Assembly (NCBI RefSeq): GCF_002086285.1
Contig: NZ_MVHU01000001.1
Span: forward strand, 124,001 to 188,000
From: Mycolicibacter kumamotonensis
Lineage (GTDB): Bacteria; Actinomycetota; Actinomycetes; Mycobacteriales; Mycobacteriaceae
Length of the DNA stretch: 64,000 nt
Direction of reading: 5' to 3'
The translations under genes and the position numbers were made by a program. The first letter of the stretch is position 1. Each line of letters begins with the position of its first letter. The notes under the pieces are model-generated. The model was not told the origin of the DNA. It saw only the letters and a list, made by a program, of their open reading frames with translations, and ran no database searches. Positions 1 through 10,607 of the stretch are shown here, piece by piece.

Positions 1-121
1 CGTCGCCGTTCTCGGCCAGCGTGGCGGCGACGGTCCGGGACAGACCCAGCAGGCGGGCCAGTCCGGCGTCGACACGCATACCGGCCAGCCCCTCCGGCAC
101 CGGCATGGACCGTTCGGTCAC
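1..121 (-). CDS. rluD: RluD-like pseudouridine synthase, 5' end only
   Basis: Only the first 40 codons are present; the gene runs off the left edge. The start is GTG at 121-119, 7 bases after the lspA stop. The peptide begins [20 protein letters not shown] and continues [10 protein letters not shown], the pattern of an S4 RNA-binding domain that precedes the catalytic domain in RluD enzymes, which make pseudouridine in 23S rRNA. In M. tuberculosis the gene after lspA is the RluD-family Rv1540, which supports the call. The catalytic domain is outside the window, so identity rests on the S4-like start and synteny. Confidence 0.72.
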   Translation of the reverse strand, partial: MTERSMPVPEGLAGMRVDAGLARLLGLSRTVAATLAENGD

Positions 122-128
122 GACCGCA

Positions 129-746
129 TCAGGTCTGGTCACCGGGGCGGTGCTCAGGGCGCGACTCCTCGGCATCGCTCCGCTTCGCCCCGTCATCCGC
201 GCGGCGGCGGCCCACGGTGTCGAAGTCGAAGCCGAACACCGAGAGTCCGACCAGCAGGATCGCACCGCCCACCACCGCGGGGTCGGCGACGTTGAACACC
301 GGCCACCACCCGATGGACAGGAAGTCGACGACGTGGCCCTGAAGGTGGCCGGGCGCCCGGAAGAACCGGTCCACCAGATTGCCCAGTGCCCCGCCGAGGA
401 TCATGCCCAACCCGACCGCCCACCACGGCGACACCAGCCGCCGCGACATCCAGATGATGCCGAGCACCACCGAACTGGCGATCAGCGTCAGCACCCAGGT
501 ATAGCTGGTGGCCATCGAGAACGCGGCACCGGAGTTGCGCACCAGAGTCCAGGTGACGGTGTCGCCGATGATCGAGACGGGCTGGCCGGGGGTCAGCATT
601 TTCACCGCGAGCACCTTGGTGACGACGTCGACCATCAGCACAACCGCGGCCACCGACAGCAGCAGGCCCAGCCGCCGGGGCGGCGCGGCCGGCTCCGGCG
701 CCTGATCGGCGGCCGGCTCGGTCGAGTCGGTTGTCTCGTCAGTCAC
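129..746 (-). CDS. lspA: Lipoprotein signal peptidase LspA
   Basis: Aspartic peptidase of the inner membrane that cleaves signal peptides from diacylglyceryl prolipoproteins. About 205 residues with four hydrophobic segments. The two catalytic aspartates lie in GNLVDRFF and VFNVADPAV, and RNSGAAFS is a family motif. The N-terminal 30 residues are polar and proline-rich, as in mycobacterial LspA. I chose the GTG at 746 because the purine-rich GGGGGG lies just upstream and the peptide start ([11 protein letters not shown]) resembles the M. tuberculosis protein. An ATG at 758 would add four residues. The gene is 7 bases upstream of rluD and probably co-transcribed with it. Confidence 0.95.
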   Translation of the reverse strand: MTDETTDSTEPAADQAPEPAAPPRRLGLLLSVAAVVLMVDVVTKVLAVKMLTPGQPVSIIGDTVTWTLVRNSGAAFSMATSYTWVLTLIASSVVLGIIWMSRRLVSPWWAVGLGMILGGALGNLVDRFFRAPGHLQGHVVDFLSIGWWPVFNVADPAVVGGAILLVGLSVFGFDFDTVGRRRADDGAKRSDAEESRPEHRPGDQT

Positions 747-788
747 GCCCCCCATCATCCCTTAACCCGCGTGCGGCATGATCGCGGC

Positions 789-1727
789 ATGGTGTCCACG
801 CGCCTCACCGTCATCACCACCGGCGGGACCATCTCCAGCAGCACCCAGGGCGACGGGGCGTTGCGGCCGGCCCGCAGCGGTTCGGATCTGCTCGCAGATG
901 CCGGCGCCGCCGACGTCACCGTCGTGGACCTGATGGCGAAGGACAGCTCGGAGCTGGGGCCGGCCGACTGGGCTGCGCTCCTCTCCGCGGTCAACGCCGC
1001 CGTGGACGGCGGGGCCGACGGGGTGGTCGTCACCCACGGCACCGACACCTGCGAAGAGGGCGCGCTGTGGCTGGAACTCGGCTACACCGGCGACGCGCCG
1101 GTGGTGCTCACCGGGGCGCAGCGCAGCGCCGATGCTCCCGACGCCGACGGCCCCGGTAACCTGCGCGACGCGCTGATCCTGGCTGCGGACCCGGCGGCGC
1201 GCGGGCTGGGGGTGCTGATGTGCTTCGCCGGCCGGGTGCTGGCACCGCTGGGACTGCAGAAGGCGACCATCACCGGCCTGACCGGCTTCACCGGGTCGCT
1301 GCTGGGCACCGTTGTCGACGACCGGGTCGCCCTGTCCAGCGGCAAGACCCGGCCCTACCTCGGTGCGCCGGTCACCGTGCCACGGGTCGATATCGTCGCG
1401 CTGTATGCCGGTGCGGACGTCGTCGCACTGGATGCCTGCGCGGCCGCCGGGGCGCGCGGGGTGGTCTTGGCCGGGCTCGGGTCGGGCAATGCGCCGGCGC
1501 CTGTGGTCGACGGCGTGCGGCGGCACTGTCGGGACGGACTCGTCGTCGCGGTGTCCAGTCGGGTTCCGGACGGGCGGGTCGGCGCGGACTACGGCCCCGG
1601 CCGGGCCCTGGTGGACGCGGGCGCGCTGATGGTGCCGCGACTGCGGCCGCCACAGGCCCGGATCCTGCTGATGGCGGCACTCGCGGCCGGGCAGCCGGTA
1701 TCCGACGTCATCGGCCGGTGGGGCTGA
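789..1727 (+). CDS. ansA: L-asparaginase, type I/II fold
   Basis: Hydrolyses L-asparagine to aspartate and ammonia; homologue of Rv1538c. The 312-residue length is normal. The first catalytic threonine is in the TTGGTIS motif near residue 11 and the second catalytic Thr-Asp pair in HGTDTCEE near residue 89; TGAQR follows. The ATG at 789 is chosen because the catalytic motif lies directly after it, whereas the open frame upstream is only antisense to lspA. No signal peptide is visible, so it is probably cytoplasmic. It converges on dinB with a single base between the stops. Confidence 0.95.
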   Translation: MVSTRLTVITTGGTISSSTQGDGALRPARSGSDLLADAGAADVTVVDLMAKDSSELGPADWAALLSAVNAAVDGGADGVVVTHGTDTCEEGALWLELGYTGDAPVVLTGAQRSADAPDADGPGNLRDALILAADPAARGLGVLMCFAGRVLAPLGLQKATITGLTGFTGSLLGTVVDDRVALSSGKTRPYLGAPVTVPRVDIVALYAGADVVALDACAAAGARGVVLAGLGSGNAPAPVVDGVRRHCRDGLVVAVSSRVPDGRVGADYGPGRALVDAGALMVPRLRPPQARILLMAALAAGQPVSDVIGRWG

Positions 1728-1728
1728 T

Positions 1729-3093
1729 CTACGGCTCGTCCTGGACTGCCGCCGCGCCGGCGTAGCCGGGCCAGTCCAGGCTGTCGACCGGATCGGCACG
1801 GGCCAGCCCCGGCTCGTCGATCGGAAACGTCCGCACCGGCCCCGGGCCCGAGCTGCGCGTCTCGAATCGCACCGTGACCACCCCGTGGCCGGCCCCCTGC
1901 ACCCAACCGTGCCCGAGCTCGCGGTGGACGACGTCGTCACCGACCCGCCACAGCGCCGGAGCCGGCAGGGAAATCGGCTCTGCCGCAGGTATTTCCGGTG
2001 ACTCCGAGGCGGCGGGCTCGGGGAAGGCCAGATCCGGGAAGAGCGACTCCTGGCGGACGTCGGTCAACCCGGAAAACCCCACCCCGAGCAGCCGGATCGG
2101 TCCCACGTCCTGCGGGTCGAGCAGCAGCCGGGCTGCCGCCGAGGTCAGCACGGCGGCGTCGGTGGTCGCATAGGGCAGTGTCGCCGAGCGGGTCAGCACA
2201 CTCATGTCGGCCTTCTTGAGCTTCACCGTCACCGTGCGGGCGCCACGGCCGTCGCGCAACAGCCTGCGGTAGGCGTGTTCGCCGATCGGCCCGACCTCGG
2301 CGCGCAACTGCTCCAGGGTGGTCAAATCGGTGGCGAAGGTGGATTCGGCGCTGATCTGTTTGGCCTCGGCGCGTTCGGCTACGGGGCGGTCGTCGATCCC
2401 GCAGGCCAATCGGTGCAGGGCGGGCCCGATCGTGGCGCCCAGAATGTCGGCGACCTCGGCGTCGGTCAGCGCGGCGAACTGCCCGATGGTGGCGATGCCC
2501 AGCCGGTGCAGCTTCTCCTCGGCGACCGGGCCGATCCCCCACAGCCGGCGCACCGGCAACCCGTCCAGCAGCAGCCGTTCCTCGGAGCGCGCAACCACCC
2601 GCACCCCGTCGGGTTTGGCCAGATCCGAGGCGATCTTGGCGATCTGCTTGCCCGAACCGGCCCCCACCGAGGCCACCAGGCCGGTCTCGTCGCGCACCCG
2701 GGCCCGCAACTGCTCACAGAACCGCTGCACGTCTTCGCCGCCGGCCCCGGCCAGCTCGGCCGGTTCACCGAACGCCTCGTCGAAGGACAACTGCTCGACC
2801 ACCGGGATCACCGCGCGCACCGTCTCGAAGACCCGGCGGCTGGCCACCCCGTATACCGCGCCGCGCGGCGGTAAGACCACCGCCGCGGCGCCCACCAGCC
2901 GGCGCGCCTGGTGCATCGGCATCGCCGAGCGCGCGCCGAATACCCGCGCCTCATAGCTGGCCCCGGCCACCACGCCGCGGCCCCCCAGCCCGCCGACCAG
3001 CACCGGCCGCCCGCGCAGCGTCGGACGAGTGAGCTGCTCGACGGAGGCGAAGAATGCGTCCATGTCCAGGTGCAGGACCCACCGCGCGTCCAC
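1729..3093 (-). CDS. dinB: DNA polymerase IV (Y-family)
   Basis: Translesion DNA polymerase, 454 residues, starting at GTG. Metal-binding acidic residues are in [11 protein letters not shown] (residues 9-19) and in the LSFDEAF motif. A helix-hairpin-helix stretch and a little-finger domain follow. QESLF near residue 355 fits a beta-clamp binding motif. The C-terminus carries about 90 extra residues containing [15 protein letters not shown], as in the longer mycobacterial DinX/DinB1 (Rv1537). It is divergent from the small methyltransferase at 3160 with a 66-base gap. No LexA box was identified. Confidence 0.94.
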   Translation of the reverse strand: MDARWVLHLDMDAFFASVEQLTRPTLRGRPVLVGGLGGRGVVAGASYEARVFGARSAMPMHQARRLVGAAAVVLPPRGAVYGVASRRVFETVRAVIPVVEQLSFDEAFGEPAELAGAGGEDVQRFCEQLRARVRDETGLVASVGAGSGKQIAKIASDLAKPDGVRVVARSEERLLLDGLPVRRLWGIGPVAEEKLHRLGIATIGQFAALTDAEVADILGATIGPALHRLACGIDDRPVAERAEAKQISAESTFATDLTTLEQLRAEVGPIGEHAYRRLLRDGRGARTVTVKLKKADMSVLTRSATLPYATTDAAVLTSAAARLLLDPQDVGPIRLLGVGFSGLTDVRQESLFPDLAFPEPAASESPEIPAAEPISLPAPALWRVGDDVVHRELGHGWVQGAGHGVVTVRFETRSSGPGPVRTFPIDEPGLARADPVDSLDWPGYAGAAAVQDEP

Positions 3094-3159
3094 AGTGGTC
3101 GATCCTATTGGGCCGCAACTGCGGCGCGGCGGGTCGCCGCCGGACTAGCGTGAGATGCC

Positions 3160-3726
3160 ATGGCGATGAATCTGGTTCACCGGCTGTGCTGCAGTTCGCA
3201 GTACTGGGCCCGCAGCGTCGAACGCAAGCTGCTGCCGTGGGCGCTCGCCGGCGTGGACCTCGGGGACGACACCCTGGAGATCGGCCCGGGCTACGGCGCC
3301 AATCTGCGCTGCCTGGTGCAGATGACGCCGCAGTTGACCGCGGTCGAGATCGATCCGCCGATGGCCGAGCGGCTGCAACAGAAATACGGCTCGCGGGCGC
3401 GCATCATCAACGGCGACGGCACCGACACCGCGCTGCCCGCCGACAGGTTCAGTTCGGTGGTGTGCTTCACCATGCTGCACCACGTCCCGACGCCCGCACT
3501 GCAGGATCGGTTGTTCGACGAGGTGTTTCGCGTGCTCAGGCCGGGCGGCGTGTTCGCCGGCAGTGACGGCGTGCATTCGGCGACGTTCCGCCTCTTGCAC
3601 ATTCGCGACACCTACAACCCGGTGTCCCCCGAGACGCTTCCGGAACGGTTGCAGCGCAGCGGTTTCAGCGATATCGAGGTGTCGGTCGGCGGCGGGCGCC
3701 AACGCTGGCGGGCGGTCAAGCTCTGA
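3160..3726 (+). CDS. Class I SAM-dependent methyltransferase
   Basis: Protein of 188 residues with a complete Rossmann methyltransferase core: motif I LEIGPGYGAN near residue 41, acidic motif AVEIDPP, motif III-like INGDGTD, and VLRPGGVF before the last strands. The substrate cannot be inferred. A lipid or small-molecule target is as likely as any. It starts at ATG 3160, has no obvious operon partner, and runs convergently toward the DUF732 gene with an 18-base gap. Confidence 0.85.
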   Translation: MAMNLVHRLCCSSQYWARSVERKLLPWALAGVDLGDDTLEIGPGYGANLRCLVQMTPQLTAVEIDPPMAERLQQKYGSRARIINGDGTDTALPADRFSSVVCFTMLHHVPTPALQDRLFDEVFRVLRPGGVFAGSDGVHSATFRLLHIRDTYNPVSPETLPERLQRSGFSDIEVSVGGGRQRWRAVKL

Positions 3727-3744
3727 GACGGTGGCCTACTTGGC

Positions 3745-4086
3745 CTACTTGGCCGACTTGGCCGGCGCGAGTTGCTGCGGGCAGTAGGTTTTGGCGGCGA
3801 TCGCCGCGAACTGGGCAGCACCGTTGATGGTCAGGGCGGGATTGGCCTCGCGCAGGTCGGTGAGAAGCTCGAGCCCGGTTTCGCCGTTGGCCGCCAGCCC
3901 GCAGACCGCCTGGCCGGCCGCCACGGCCTGCGCCGGGTCATTGAAGGTGATTCCCACCTGGTGCAGCGAGGCGATGAAATCGGTGGGGTCGACGGCGCTC
4001 GCCTCGACGACACCCGGTTCGGCATGCGCGGGTGCGGCGGCAACGATCGCCGCCACCGCGAAAAGCGGGGCGAACAACACTTTCAT
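3745..4086 (-). CDS. Secreted DUF732-type small protein
   Basis: Protein of 113 residues with a signal peptide (MKVLFAPLFAVAAIVAAAPAHA, cleavage after AHA near residue 22). The mature part carries the DUF732 pattern: FIASLHQVGITF, a central cysteine in AVCGLA, and a second cysteine in KTYCPQQ. The two cysteines probably form a disulfide outside the membrane. An AGGAGG ribosome binding site precedes the ATG. Function of the family is unknown; such proteins are common in mycobacteria. Confidence 0.85.
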   Translation of the reverse strand: MKVLFAPLFAVAAIVAAAPAHAEPGVVEASAVDPTDFIASLHQVGITFNDPAQAVAAGQAVCGLAANGETGLELLTDLREANPALTINGAAQFAAIAAKTYCPQQLAPAKSAK

Positions 4087-4131
4087 GCGGTCCTCCTGTG
4101 GTGGCGAAATACGCCGGCCGTCCGAACCGGG

Positions 4132-5517
4132 TCAGCCGAGCGCCGATTGCGGGCCGGTGGGCACCGCCTCGTCCTCGGCGCAGACATGCACGGCGTGAAT
4201 TCCCGGCTTGAGTGACAGCTTGGCCACCAGGTCGTCGAGCCCGGCCTCATCGACGTTCCAGTGTTGCACCACGTCGGGCGTCTGTTGCAGCTGGGCGATG
4301 ACCTGATCGAGTTTGACCGGAGCGTCGCGGTTCTTGGGGTTGGCCGCGACCACCCTGACGCCCGGCGTGGCCGCCCGGGTGGCGGGGCCGCCCAGCGCAC
4401 CCCCGGTCAGGGCGCCCAGCGCCGCCGGGCTGAACAGGCCCCCGAGCTGCGCCGCCGGAGCCGCCCCCATCGCGGCGCTCGGCACGGCAACGGAGGCCAG
4501 CTTGATCGCCGGGGCCGCGGTGGCCCAGCTGGGGGGCACCGACAGGGCACCCACCGTCGAGGCGCTGCCGGCACTCGCCGAGGCCGCGGTGGCCAGCCCC
4601 CGGGCCAGACCCGCAGCCGGGACGGCTGCCGGGCCGGCGCTCATCAGCCCGCCACCCAGCGCGGATTTGGGGATCGCCGGCGGGCCCTGGATCTTGTGGA
4701 AGAGCCTGACCTGCGTCATACCCAGGTTGGTGGTGCCGCCCACCGCGTTGGTCCAGGTGGCCTCCGAGCCCACCGAGGACTGGAAGTTCCAGAACGACTC
4801 GTAGAGCCCCGCCAGTTCCGGGTCCCCGGCCGCGACGTTCAGCGCATCCCCGGCCCCGTCGGAGTATTGCGAAGGGGACCCGGCGATGGCCTGCGCCAGC
4901 TTGGCGAGCGTCGACTGGGCCGTAGTGCCCGCCGAGGCCTGCGCCGCCTGGGCGGTTGCGGCGGCCTGGCCGGCCGCACCGTCGTCTGCGGTGGTCCGCG
5001 GCGGCGCGGTGAAGGCCGTCAGCTCGGTGGCCGACTGTGACGCCGTCGCGTAGCCGACCATCGCGGCGACGTCTTGCGCCCACATCTGCGCGTACTGGGC
5101 TTCGGCGGTCGCGATGGCGGCACTGTTCTGCCCGAGGATGTTGCCGGCCACCAGCGAGGCGAGCTCGCTGCGGTTGGCGGCGATCACCGGCGGGGGAACG
5201 ATTCCGGCGAAGGCGGATTCGTAGGCGCTGGCGGCGGCCCTGGCCTGGCCGGCGGTCTCCTCGGCCTGTGCCGCCGTCGTCGACAGCCATGTCACATACG
5301 GGGCGGCGGCCGCCGCCATGGCTGCCGCGGCCGGGCCCTGCCATCCCCCGCTCAGCCCCGAGAGCACCGCGCCGTACGAGGACGCGGCGCCGTGCAGTTC
5401 GGTGGCCAGCCCCGACCATGCCGCGGCCGCACTCAGCAGGGGCGCAGCACCCGGACCCGAATAGATCAGACCGGAGATGATCTCCGGCGGCTGCGCCGCG
5501 AAGCTGTGAAAAACCAT
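4132..5517 (-). CDS. PPE family protein (PPE-SVP type)
   Basis: Protein of 461 residues. The PPE motif is at residues 10-12 (AQPPEIIS) and the WQGP turn near residue 59, both hallmarks of the PPE domain, which normally pairs with a PE protein and is exported by ESX systems. GALSVPPSW in the C-terminal part is the SVP signature. The last 75 residues (after RVVAANPKN) form a polar, unrelated-looking tail. It lies 18 bases downstream of another PPE gene in the same direction and has its own GAAGGAG ribosome binding site. No PE gene is adjacent. Confidence 0.92.
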   Translation of the reverse strand: MVFHSFAAQPPEIISGLIYSGPGAAPLLSAAAAWSGLATELHGAASSYGAVLSGLSGGWQGPAAAAMAAAAAPYVTWLSTTAAQAEETAGQARAAASAYESAFAGIVPPPVIAANRSELASLVAGNILGQNSAAIATAEAQYAQMWAQDVAAMVGYATASQSATELTAFTAPPRTTADDGAAGQAAATAQAAQASAGTTAQSTLAKLAQAIAGSPSQYSDGAGDALNVAAGDPELAGLYESFWNFQSSVGSEATWTNAVGGTTNLGMTQVRLFHKIQGPPAIPKSALGGGLMSAGPAAVPAAGLARGLATAASASAGSASTVGALSVPPSWATAAPAIKLASVAVPSAAMGAAPAAQLGGLFSPAALGALTGGALGGPATRAATPGVRVVAANPKNRDAPVKLDQVIAQLQQTPDVVQHWNVDEAGLDDLVAKLSLKPGIHAVHVCAEDEAVPTGPQSALG

Positions 5518-5535
5518 GTGCCGCGACTCCTTCGG

Positions 5536-6828
5536 CTACTTCTGGATCGGCGGGATGACGATGATGGTGGCAGTCGTGGCGATGTCCGGGCCCGCCGCCA
5601 CGGCGTTGGTGACCTGCGTGACAGCGCCGATGGTGCGGGTGGAGGCCGCGCCCACGGCATGACCGACGGGCGCGCTGAGCGCGCGGCCCGCCAGACTCGA
5701 GGCCGCCATCTGGCCGAACATGCCGTTCTCGCCGTTGACGGCCATCGCGGGGGCCGCGTCGAACACGGCCTTGGGCAAGACCGACGCGACGGTCTGCACG
5801 CTCGGAGCCACCCCGGGAGCGGCCGAGGCCCAGCTGGTCGGCACCGACAGCGACCCGACCATGCCGGCACGGCCGATCGCCGCCGTCGCACTCGCCGGGT
5901 TCACCGCCGGCCCACCGGTCAGCAGCTCGCTCGCCAGCAGTGGCGACAAGGCCCCGGTGATGGGCTTGGGGTTGAAGAACGACCCCAGGCTTTGCGCGCC
6001 GTTGTTCATGCTCACCAGGCTGGAGCTGACCTGCCACCAGTTCTTGAACAGCCGCAGGATGCCCAGCGGCGAATAGGGGCCGTCGATGACCTTGATGAGG
6101 TTGGTGATGCTGTCCATGCCGTTCTTCAGGCCCGACGTCGCCTGTGTTGCCGCTGTGGACAGCGCGGTCGGATTGGTCGTCAGGGTTTGCAGGGTGCTCG
6201 GCACCTGCGACATCAGCTGTGACAGTGCGGACTGCGCATTCGAGCTCGCCGAGGACTGTGCCGCGTTGGCCACCGCCGCCGCCTGGCTGCCCTGTCCGCT
6301 GGGATCGGTGGTCTCCGGTGGCGCGGTGAACGGGGTCAGCTGGGTGGCGGCCGCCGCGGAGCCGGCGTAGGCGTACATCGCGGCCGCGTCCTGGGCCCAC
6401 ATCTCGGCGTACTGGGCCTCGGTGGCGGCGATCGCCGGCGTGTTCTGCCCCAGGAAGTTGGTGGCGACCAGCGACATGAGCAGCGCCCGGTTGGCCGCGA
6501 CCACCGGCGGTGGGACGGTGGCGCTGAAGGCCAGCTCGTAGGCGCCCGCGGCCGCTCTGGCCTGCAACGCCGCCTGCTCTGCCTGCGCTGCGGTGGCCCT
6601 CATCCACTGTTCATACGGAGCTGCCGCGGCCGCCATCGCCGCCGAGGACGGTCCGTGCCACGCCGAACTCGCCAGGTCGGCTACCACCGACCCGTAACCG
6701 GTCGCGGTGGAGTGCAATTCAGTGGCCAGCGCGTCCCAGGCCGTCGCAGCGGCCAGCATGGGAGCCGACCCCGGGCCAGAGTAGATTCTGGCGGAGTTGA
6801 TTTCCGGCGGCAGGGCCCCGAAATCCAT
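5536..6828 (-). CDS. PPE family protein (PPE-SVP type)
   Basis: Protein of 430 residues. It opens [12 protein letters not shown] with the PPE motif at 7-9, has the WHGP turn near residue 59, and carries GSLSVPTSW, the SVP signature, near residue 300. A strong GAAGGAGAG ribosome binding site precedes the ATG. It shares the N-terminal 180-residue domain with the downstream PPE, so the pair looks like a tandem duplication. The likely location is the cell surface or secreted fraction through a type VII system, from family knowledge. No PE partner is encoded nearby. Confidence 0.93.
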   Translation of the reverse strand: MDFGALPPEINSARIYSGPGSAPMLAAATAWDALATELHSTATGYGSVVADLASSAWHGPSSAAMAAAAAPYEQWMRATAAQAEQAALQARAAAGAYELAFSATVPPPVVAANRALLMSLVATNFLGQNTPAIAATEAQYAEMWAQDAAAMYAYAGSAAAATQLTPFTAPPETTDPSGQGSQAAAVANAAQSSASSNAQSALSQLMSQVPSTLQTLTTNPTALSTAATQATSGLKNGMDSITNLIKVIDGPYSPLGILRLFKNWWQVSSSLVSMNNGAQSLGSFFNPKPITGALSPLLASELLTGGPAVNPASATAAIGRAGMVGSLSVPTSWASAAPGVAPSVQTVASVLPKAVFDAAPAMAVNGENGMFGQMAASSLAGRALSAPVGHAVGAASTRTIGAVTQVTNAVAAGPDIATTATIIVIPPIQK

Positions 6829-7198
6829 AGCTCTCCTTCGCTCCCGATCACTGACGCGCCCCCCGGACCGCGACGCCGCCTAACAACCCACCGACGATCA
6901 ATCAGCCACGGTCAGGCGGCCAATTGCGCTCAGGGTGATGTGATCAGAAGGTTAGCCAGCGGCGGGCCGGTCCCCGGGCGGCCGAGACCGGTGTTCTCGA
7001 CCGCTCGCGCACCGGTTCGAACGCGCCTGCTGCGGCGGGCGCAGGCCTGCGCACCGTGCCCGTTTCAGCACCGTGATCAGCGCGAATACCGATCCTTCGC
7101 CGTCGGGACCCGGTGTGGTTCCGCGCGCGGGGCGCCCGGCGGTGACCAAAAGAATCTGGCTGCGAGAAATTCGCCTCGCCACCGGGCCGGAGTGCCGA
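6829..7198. other. Intergenic region, 370 bases
   Basis: Separates the ileS stop from the first PPE start. The part next to the PPE gene (about 6829-6960) is somewhat richer in A and T and should hold the promoter of the PPE pair on the minus strand; the ribosome binding site is at 6831-6839. The rest is GC-rich with no convincing coding frame, tRNA or terminator that I could see. Confidence 0.6.
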
Positions 7199-10100
7199 TC
7201 AGGCCTTGGTGATCGACACCCGCACACCGTCGCCGATCTCGGCGGCGCCGGCACCCGGGTCGCCGAACTCGAACCCGGTGGCGAGGATCTCGCCCGCGAT
7301 CAGATCCCGATGCGCCTGCGCCCACCCCAGCCGCCGGTCGGGGACCGACATCACGACGCTGATCCGGTCGGAGACCTGCAGTCCGGTGCTCTTGCGCAGT
7401 TCCTGCAGTTCGCGGATGCGGTCCTTGGCCCAGCCTTCGGCTTCGAGTTCCTCGGTCACCGTGCCGTCGAGCACCACCAGTCCGGCGCCGTCCGGCAGCG
7501 CCGCGGTGAACTCTGGATCGGCGGCCACCAGCTTGGAGGTGTATTCGCCCTCGCGCAGCACCACCGGCCCGGCGCTAAGGGTGCCGTCCGGGTTGATCAC
7601 GCCCTCGCCCGCCTTGACGGCCTGGATCGCGGTCTGGACGTCCTTGCCCAGCCGCGGACCGGCCACCTTGGCGTTGACCGCCAGGTCGAAGCGGCCGTAG
7701 CGGTCGATGTCCGCCGTCAGCTCGACGGCCTTGACGTTGAGTTCGTCGGCGATCAGGTCGGTGAACGGCGCCAGTCGCTGCGGGCCCTCGACGGCCACGG
7801 TGAGTCTGGGCAGCGGCAGCCGGACCCGCAGCCGGTGCGCCTTGCGCAGCGAGGACGCGGCCGAACACACCTCGCGTACCTGGTCCATCGCCGCCACCAG
7901 CTCGGCGTCCGCGGGCAGGCTGCCGGGCTCGGGCCAGTCGGTCAGGTGCACCGACCGCTCACCGGTGACGCCCCGCCAGATCTTCTCGGTGGTGAGCGGC
8001 AGCAGCGGTGCGGCCAGCCGGCAGGTCACCTCCAGCACGGTGTGCAAGGTGTCGATGGCGTCGGGGTCCTCGTCCCAGAACCGCTGCCGGGAACGGCGCA
8101 CGTACCAGTTGGTCAGCGCCTCGGTGAACTGGCGTAGCTCCTCACACGCCCCGGAGATGTCGCAGCCGTCCAGCGCAACGGTCAGGTCGTCGCGCAGCGA
8201 GGCCAGCTTCGCCAGGATGTAGCGGTCGAGCACATGGGTCGAATCGGTGCGCCACACCCCGGGTTTCGGCGCGTAGAGCGCCAGGAAACTGTAGGCGTTG
8301 GTCAGCGGCAGCATCACCTGGCGCACACCCTCACGGATGCCCGGCTCGGTGACGATCAGGTTGCCGCCCCGCAGGATCGGCGAGGCCATCAGGAACCAGC
8401 GCATGGCATCGGAGCCGTCGCGGTCGAACACCTCGTTCACGTCGGGGTAGTTGCGCAGCGACTTGCTCATCTTCTGCCCGTCGGAACCCAACACGATGCC
8501 GTGCGCCACACAGGTTTTGAAGGCCGGCCGGTCGAACAGCGCGGTGGCCAGCACGTGCATCATGTAGAACCAGCCGCGGGTCTGGCCGATGTACTCGACG
8601 ATGAAGTCGCCCGGGTAGTGGGTTTGAAACCAGTCGGAGTTCTCGAACGGGTAATGCACCTGCGCATAGGGCATCGACCCGGAGTCGAACCACACGTCGA
8701 GTACGTCGGGGATGCGCCGCATCGTCGAGGCGCCGGTCGGATCGTCGGGGTTGGGCCGGGTCAACTCGTCGATGTACGGCCGATGCAGATTGTCCGGGCG
8801 TACCCCGAAATCGCGCTCCAACTCGTCGAGGCTGCCGTAGACATCGATTCGCGGGTAAGCCGGATCATCGGACTTCCACACCGGAATAGGTGTGCCCCAG
8901 TAGCGGTTTCGCGAAATCGACCAGTCGCGTGCGCCGCGCAGCCAGTTTCCGAAGATGCCGTCCTTGACATGCTCGGGATACCAGGTGATCTGCTCGTTGA
9001 GTTCGACCATGCGGTCCCGGAATTCGGTGACCCGGACGAACCACGACGAGACCGCCTTGTAGATCAGTGGGTTACGGCACCGCCAGCAGTGCGGGTAGGG
9101 GTGTTCGTAAGTCTCGTGACGCAGCAGCACCGGCTGATTGACCGCCGCCGGTCCGGTGCCGTTCTTCAGGTCGGCGATGATCGCCTTGTTCGCGTCGAAC
9201 ACATGCTGGCCCGCGTAGTCGGCGACGCTGGAATCGAAGCGGCCCTTGGCGTCCACCGGGGTGACCGGGGTGATGCCGGCGGCGTCGGTGGTGTTCTTGT
9301 CGTCCTCGCCGTATGCCGGCGCCAAATGCACCAGCCCGGTGCCGTCGTCGGTCGACACGAAGTCGGCGGCCAGCACCCGAAAGGCGTCCGCCGAGTCCAT
9401 GAAGTAGGGAAACGGCGGCCGGTACTGAAGCCCGACCAGCTCCGAACCGCGATAGCGGCCCAACACGGGTGGCTCTTGGCCGTCGGTGGCGCCGAATTCG
9501 CGCGCATAGGCGCTCAGCCGGGCCTCGGCGAGCAGGAATCGACGCTCCCCCACCGCGACCTGCACATAGGTCACCTCCGGGTTGACCGCGACGGCCAGGT
9601 TGGCGGGTAGTGTCCACGGCGTGGTGGTCCACACCAACAGGTACGCGCCGGCCAGGTCATCGACCGGTCCCCCGGAGCCCACGGCGAACCCGACGGTCAG
9701 CGCCGGGTCCTGACGGCTCTGGTAGATGTCGTCGTCCATCCGCAGTTCGTGGTTGGACAGCGGGGTCTCGTCACGCCAGCAGTACGGCAGGACGCGGTAG
9801 CCCTCGTAGGCCAATCCCTTGTCCCACAGCTGCTTGAACGCCCACAGCACCGATTCCATGAACGGCAGGTCGAGGGTCTTGTAATCGTTGTCGAAGTCGA
9901 CCCAGCGGGCCTGCCGCGTGACGTAGGCCTGCCATTCGGCGGTGTAGCGCAGCACCGACTCCCGGCAGGCCTGGTTGAACGCGGCGATACCCATCGCGTC
10001 GATCTGCGATTTGTCGGTGATGCCGAGCTGACGTTCCACCTCGAGTTCGGCGGGCAGCCCGTGGGTGTCCCAGCCGAACCGTCGCTCCACCTTGTAGCCG

Positions 10101-10339
10101 CGCATGGTGCGATACCGCGGCACGATGTCCTTGACGTAGCCGGTGAGCAGATGCCCGTAATGGGGCAGGCCGTTGGCGAACGGCGGCCCGTCGTAGAACA
10201 CGTATTCCTCGGCGCCGTCGCGGCGGGCGATGCTGGCCCGGAAGGTGTCGTCGGCGGCCCAGTGATCGAGGACCTCGGCTTCGGCCGCCGGGAAGTCGGG
10301 GGCACCGGCGGCCGGCTTCGGATAGCTGCGTTCGCTCAC
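7199..10339 (-). CDS. ileS: Isoleucyl-tRNA synthetase
   Basis: Charges tRNA-Ile. About 1046 residues, normal for the long actinobacterial form. The class I HIGH signature is in [14 protein letters not shown] and the KMSKS loop in [10 protein letters not shown]. The CP1 editing region contains [13 protein letters not shown] chose the GTG at 10339 because the following peptide ([15 protein letters not shown]) lines up with mycobacterial IleS starts and a GGGAG ribosome binding site lies upstream. The frame is open further upstream but there it runs through the T-box leader. Homologue of Rv1536. Confidence 0.97.
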   Translation of the reverse strand: MSERSYPKPAAGAPDFPAAEAEVLDHWAADDTFRASIARRDGAEEYVFYDGPPFANGLPHYGHLLTGYVKDIVPRYRTMRGYKVERRFGWDTHGLPAELEVERQLGITDKSQIDAMGIAAFNQACRESVLRYTAEWQAYVTRQARWVDFDNDYKTLDLPFMESVLWAFKQLWDKGLAYEGYRVLPYCWRDETPLSNHELRMDDDIYQSRQDPALTVGFAVGSGGPVDDLAGAYLLVWTTTPWTLPANLAVAVNPEVTYVQVAVGERRFLLAEARLSAYAREFGATDGQEPPVLGRYRGSELVGLQYRPPFPYFMDSADAFRVLAADFVSTDDGTGLVHLAPAYGEDDKNTTDAAGITPVTPVDAKGRFDSSVADYAGQHVFDANKAIIADLKNGTGPAAVNQPVLLRHETYEHPYPHCWRCRNPLIYKAVSSWFVRVTEFRDRMVELNEQITWYPEHVKDGIFGNWLRGARDWSISRNRYWGTPIPVWKSDDPAYPRIDVYGSLDELERDFGVRPDNLHRPYIDELTRPNPDDPTGASTMRRIPDVLDVWFDSGSMPYAQVHYPFENSDWFQTHYPGDFIVEYIGQTRGWFYMMHVLATALFDRPAFKTCVAHGIVLGSDGQKMSKSLRNYPDVNEVFDRDGSDAMRWFLMASPILRGGNLIVTEPGIREGVRQVMLPLTNAYSFLALYAPKPGVWRTDSTHVLDRYILAKLASLRDDLTVALDGCDISGACEELRQFTEALTNWYVRRSRQRFWDEDPDAIDTLHTVLEVTCRLAAPLLPLTTEKIWRGVTGERSVHLTDWPEPGSLPADAELVAAMDQVREVCSAASSLRKAHRLRVRLPLPRLTVAVEGPQRLAPFTDLIADELNVKAVELTADIDRYGRFDLAVNAKVAGPRLGKDVQTAIQAVKAGEGVINPDGTLSAGPVVLREGEYTSKLVAADPEFTAALPDGAGLVVLDGTVTEELEAEGWAKDRIRELQELRKSTGLQVSDRISVVMSVPDRRLGWAQAHRDLIAGEILATGFEFGDPGAGAAEIGDGVRVSITKA

Positions 10340-10345
10340 GTCTCT

Positions 10346-10565
10346 GTCGTCTCCCACGGCGCTCCCGGCTCGGGGACGACGCCGCGCCGGTTGCGCGAGC
10401 ACCGCGGTACCACCCCGCTTGCCGCGCTGCCGGCGCGACCGCTCAACAAGGCTGTGACGGGCCTACCCGTTCGGTTCTACTGAGGCCCGTCGTTTGAGGC
10501 CCGTCGTTCGGGGCCGAGGCCTGTTCTTCCGAAGGCTCCCCGGTGATGGCCGGATCATTGCCGAT
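10346..10565 (-). promoter_or_regulatory. ileS T-box leader (translation-regulating)
   Basis: On the minus strand the leader carries a short stem I with the sequence GGCCATCACCGGGGAGCC, in which ATC (10547-10545) is the isoleucine specifier codon. The conserved T-box GGGTGGTACCGCG is at 10415-10403. Downstream, GTCGTCCCC (10380-10372) can pair with GGGAGACGAC (10355-10346), which covers the ileS ribosome binding site. This fits the actinobacterial T-box class in which uncharged tRNA-Ile frees the ribosome binding site. The exact 5' end is unknown; transcription must start near or inside the 3' end of the HxlR gene. Confidence 0.88.
10481..10508. repeat. Perfect 14-base tandem duplication in the T-box leader
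   Basis: TGAGGCCCGTCGTT occurs twice head to tail at 10481-10494 and 10495-10508, between stem I and the antiterminator/T-box part of the ileS leader. It probably only lengthens the linker. Confidence 0.9.
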
Positions 10566-10607
10566 GAGCCGATTGTACGGAGGGCCGCCGATTCGCCGGA
10601 GAGGGGT

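Noticed and set aside
21..788. Plus-strand open frame in front of ansA, continuous with it
   Set aside because: It is antisense to lspA, which has clear catalytic motifs, and the asparaginase catalytic motif starts just after ATG 789.
3730..3770. Short tandem-like repeat of GGCCTACTT/GGCCGACTT
   Set aside because: It only encodes the Ala/Lys-rich C-terminus of the DUF732 protein and the adjacent stop; no independent element.
10340..10402. Upstream extension of the ileS reading frame
   Set aside because: This stretch is the T-box leader and ribosome binding site; family alignment starts at GTG 10339.
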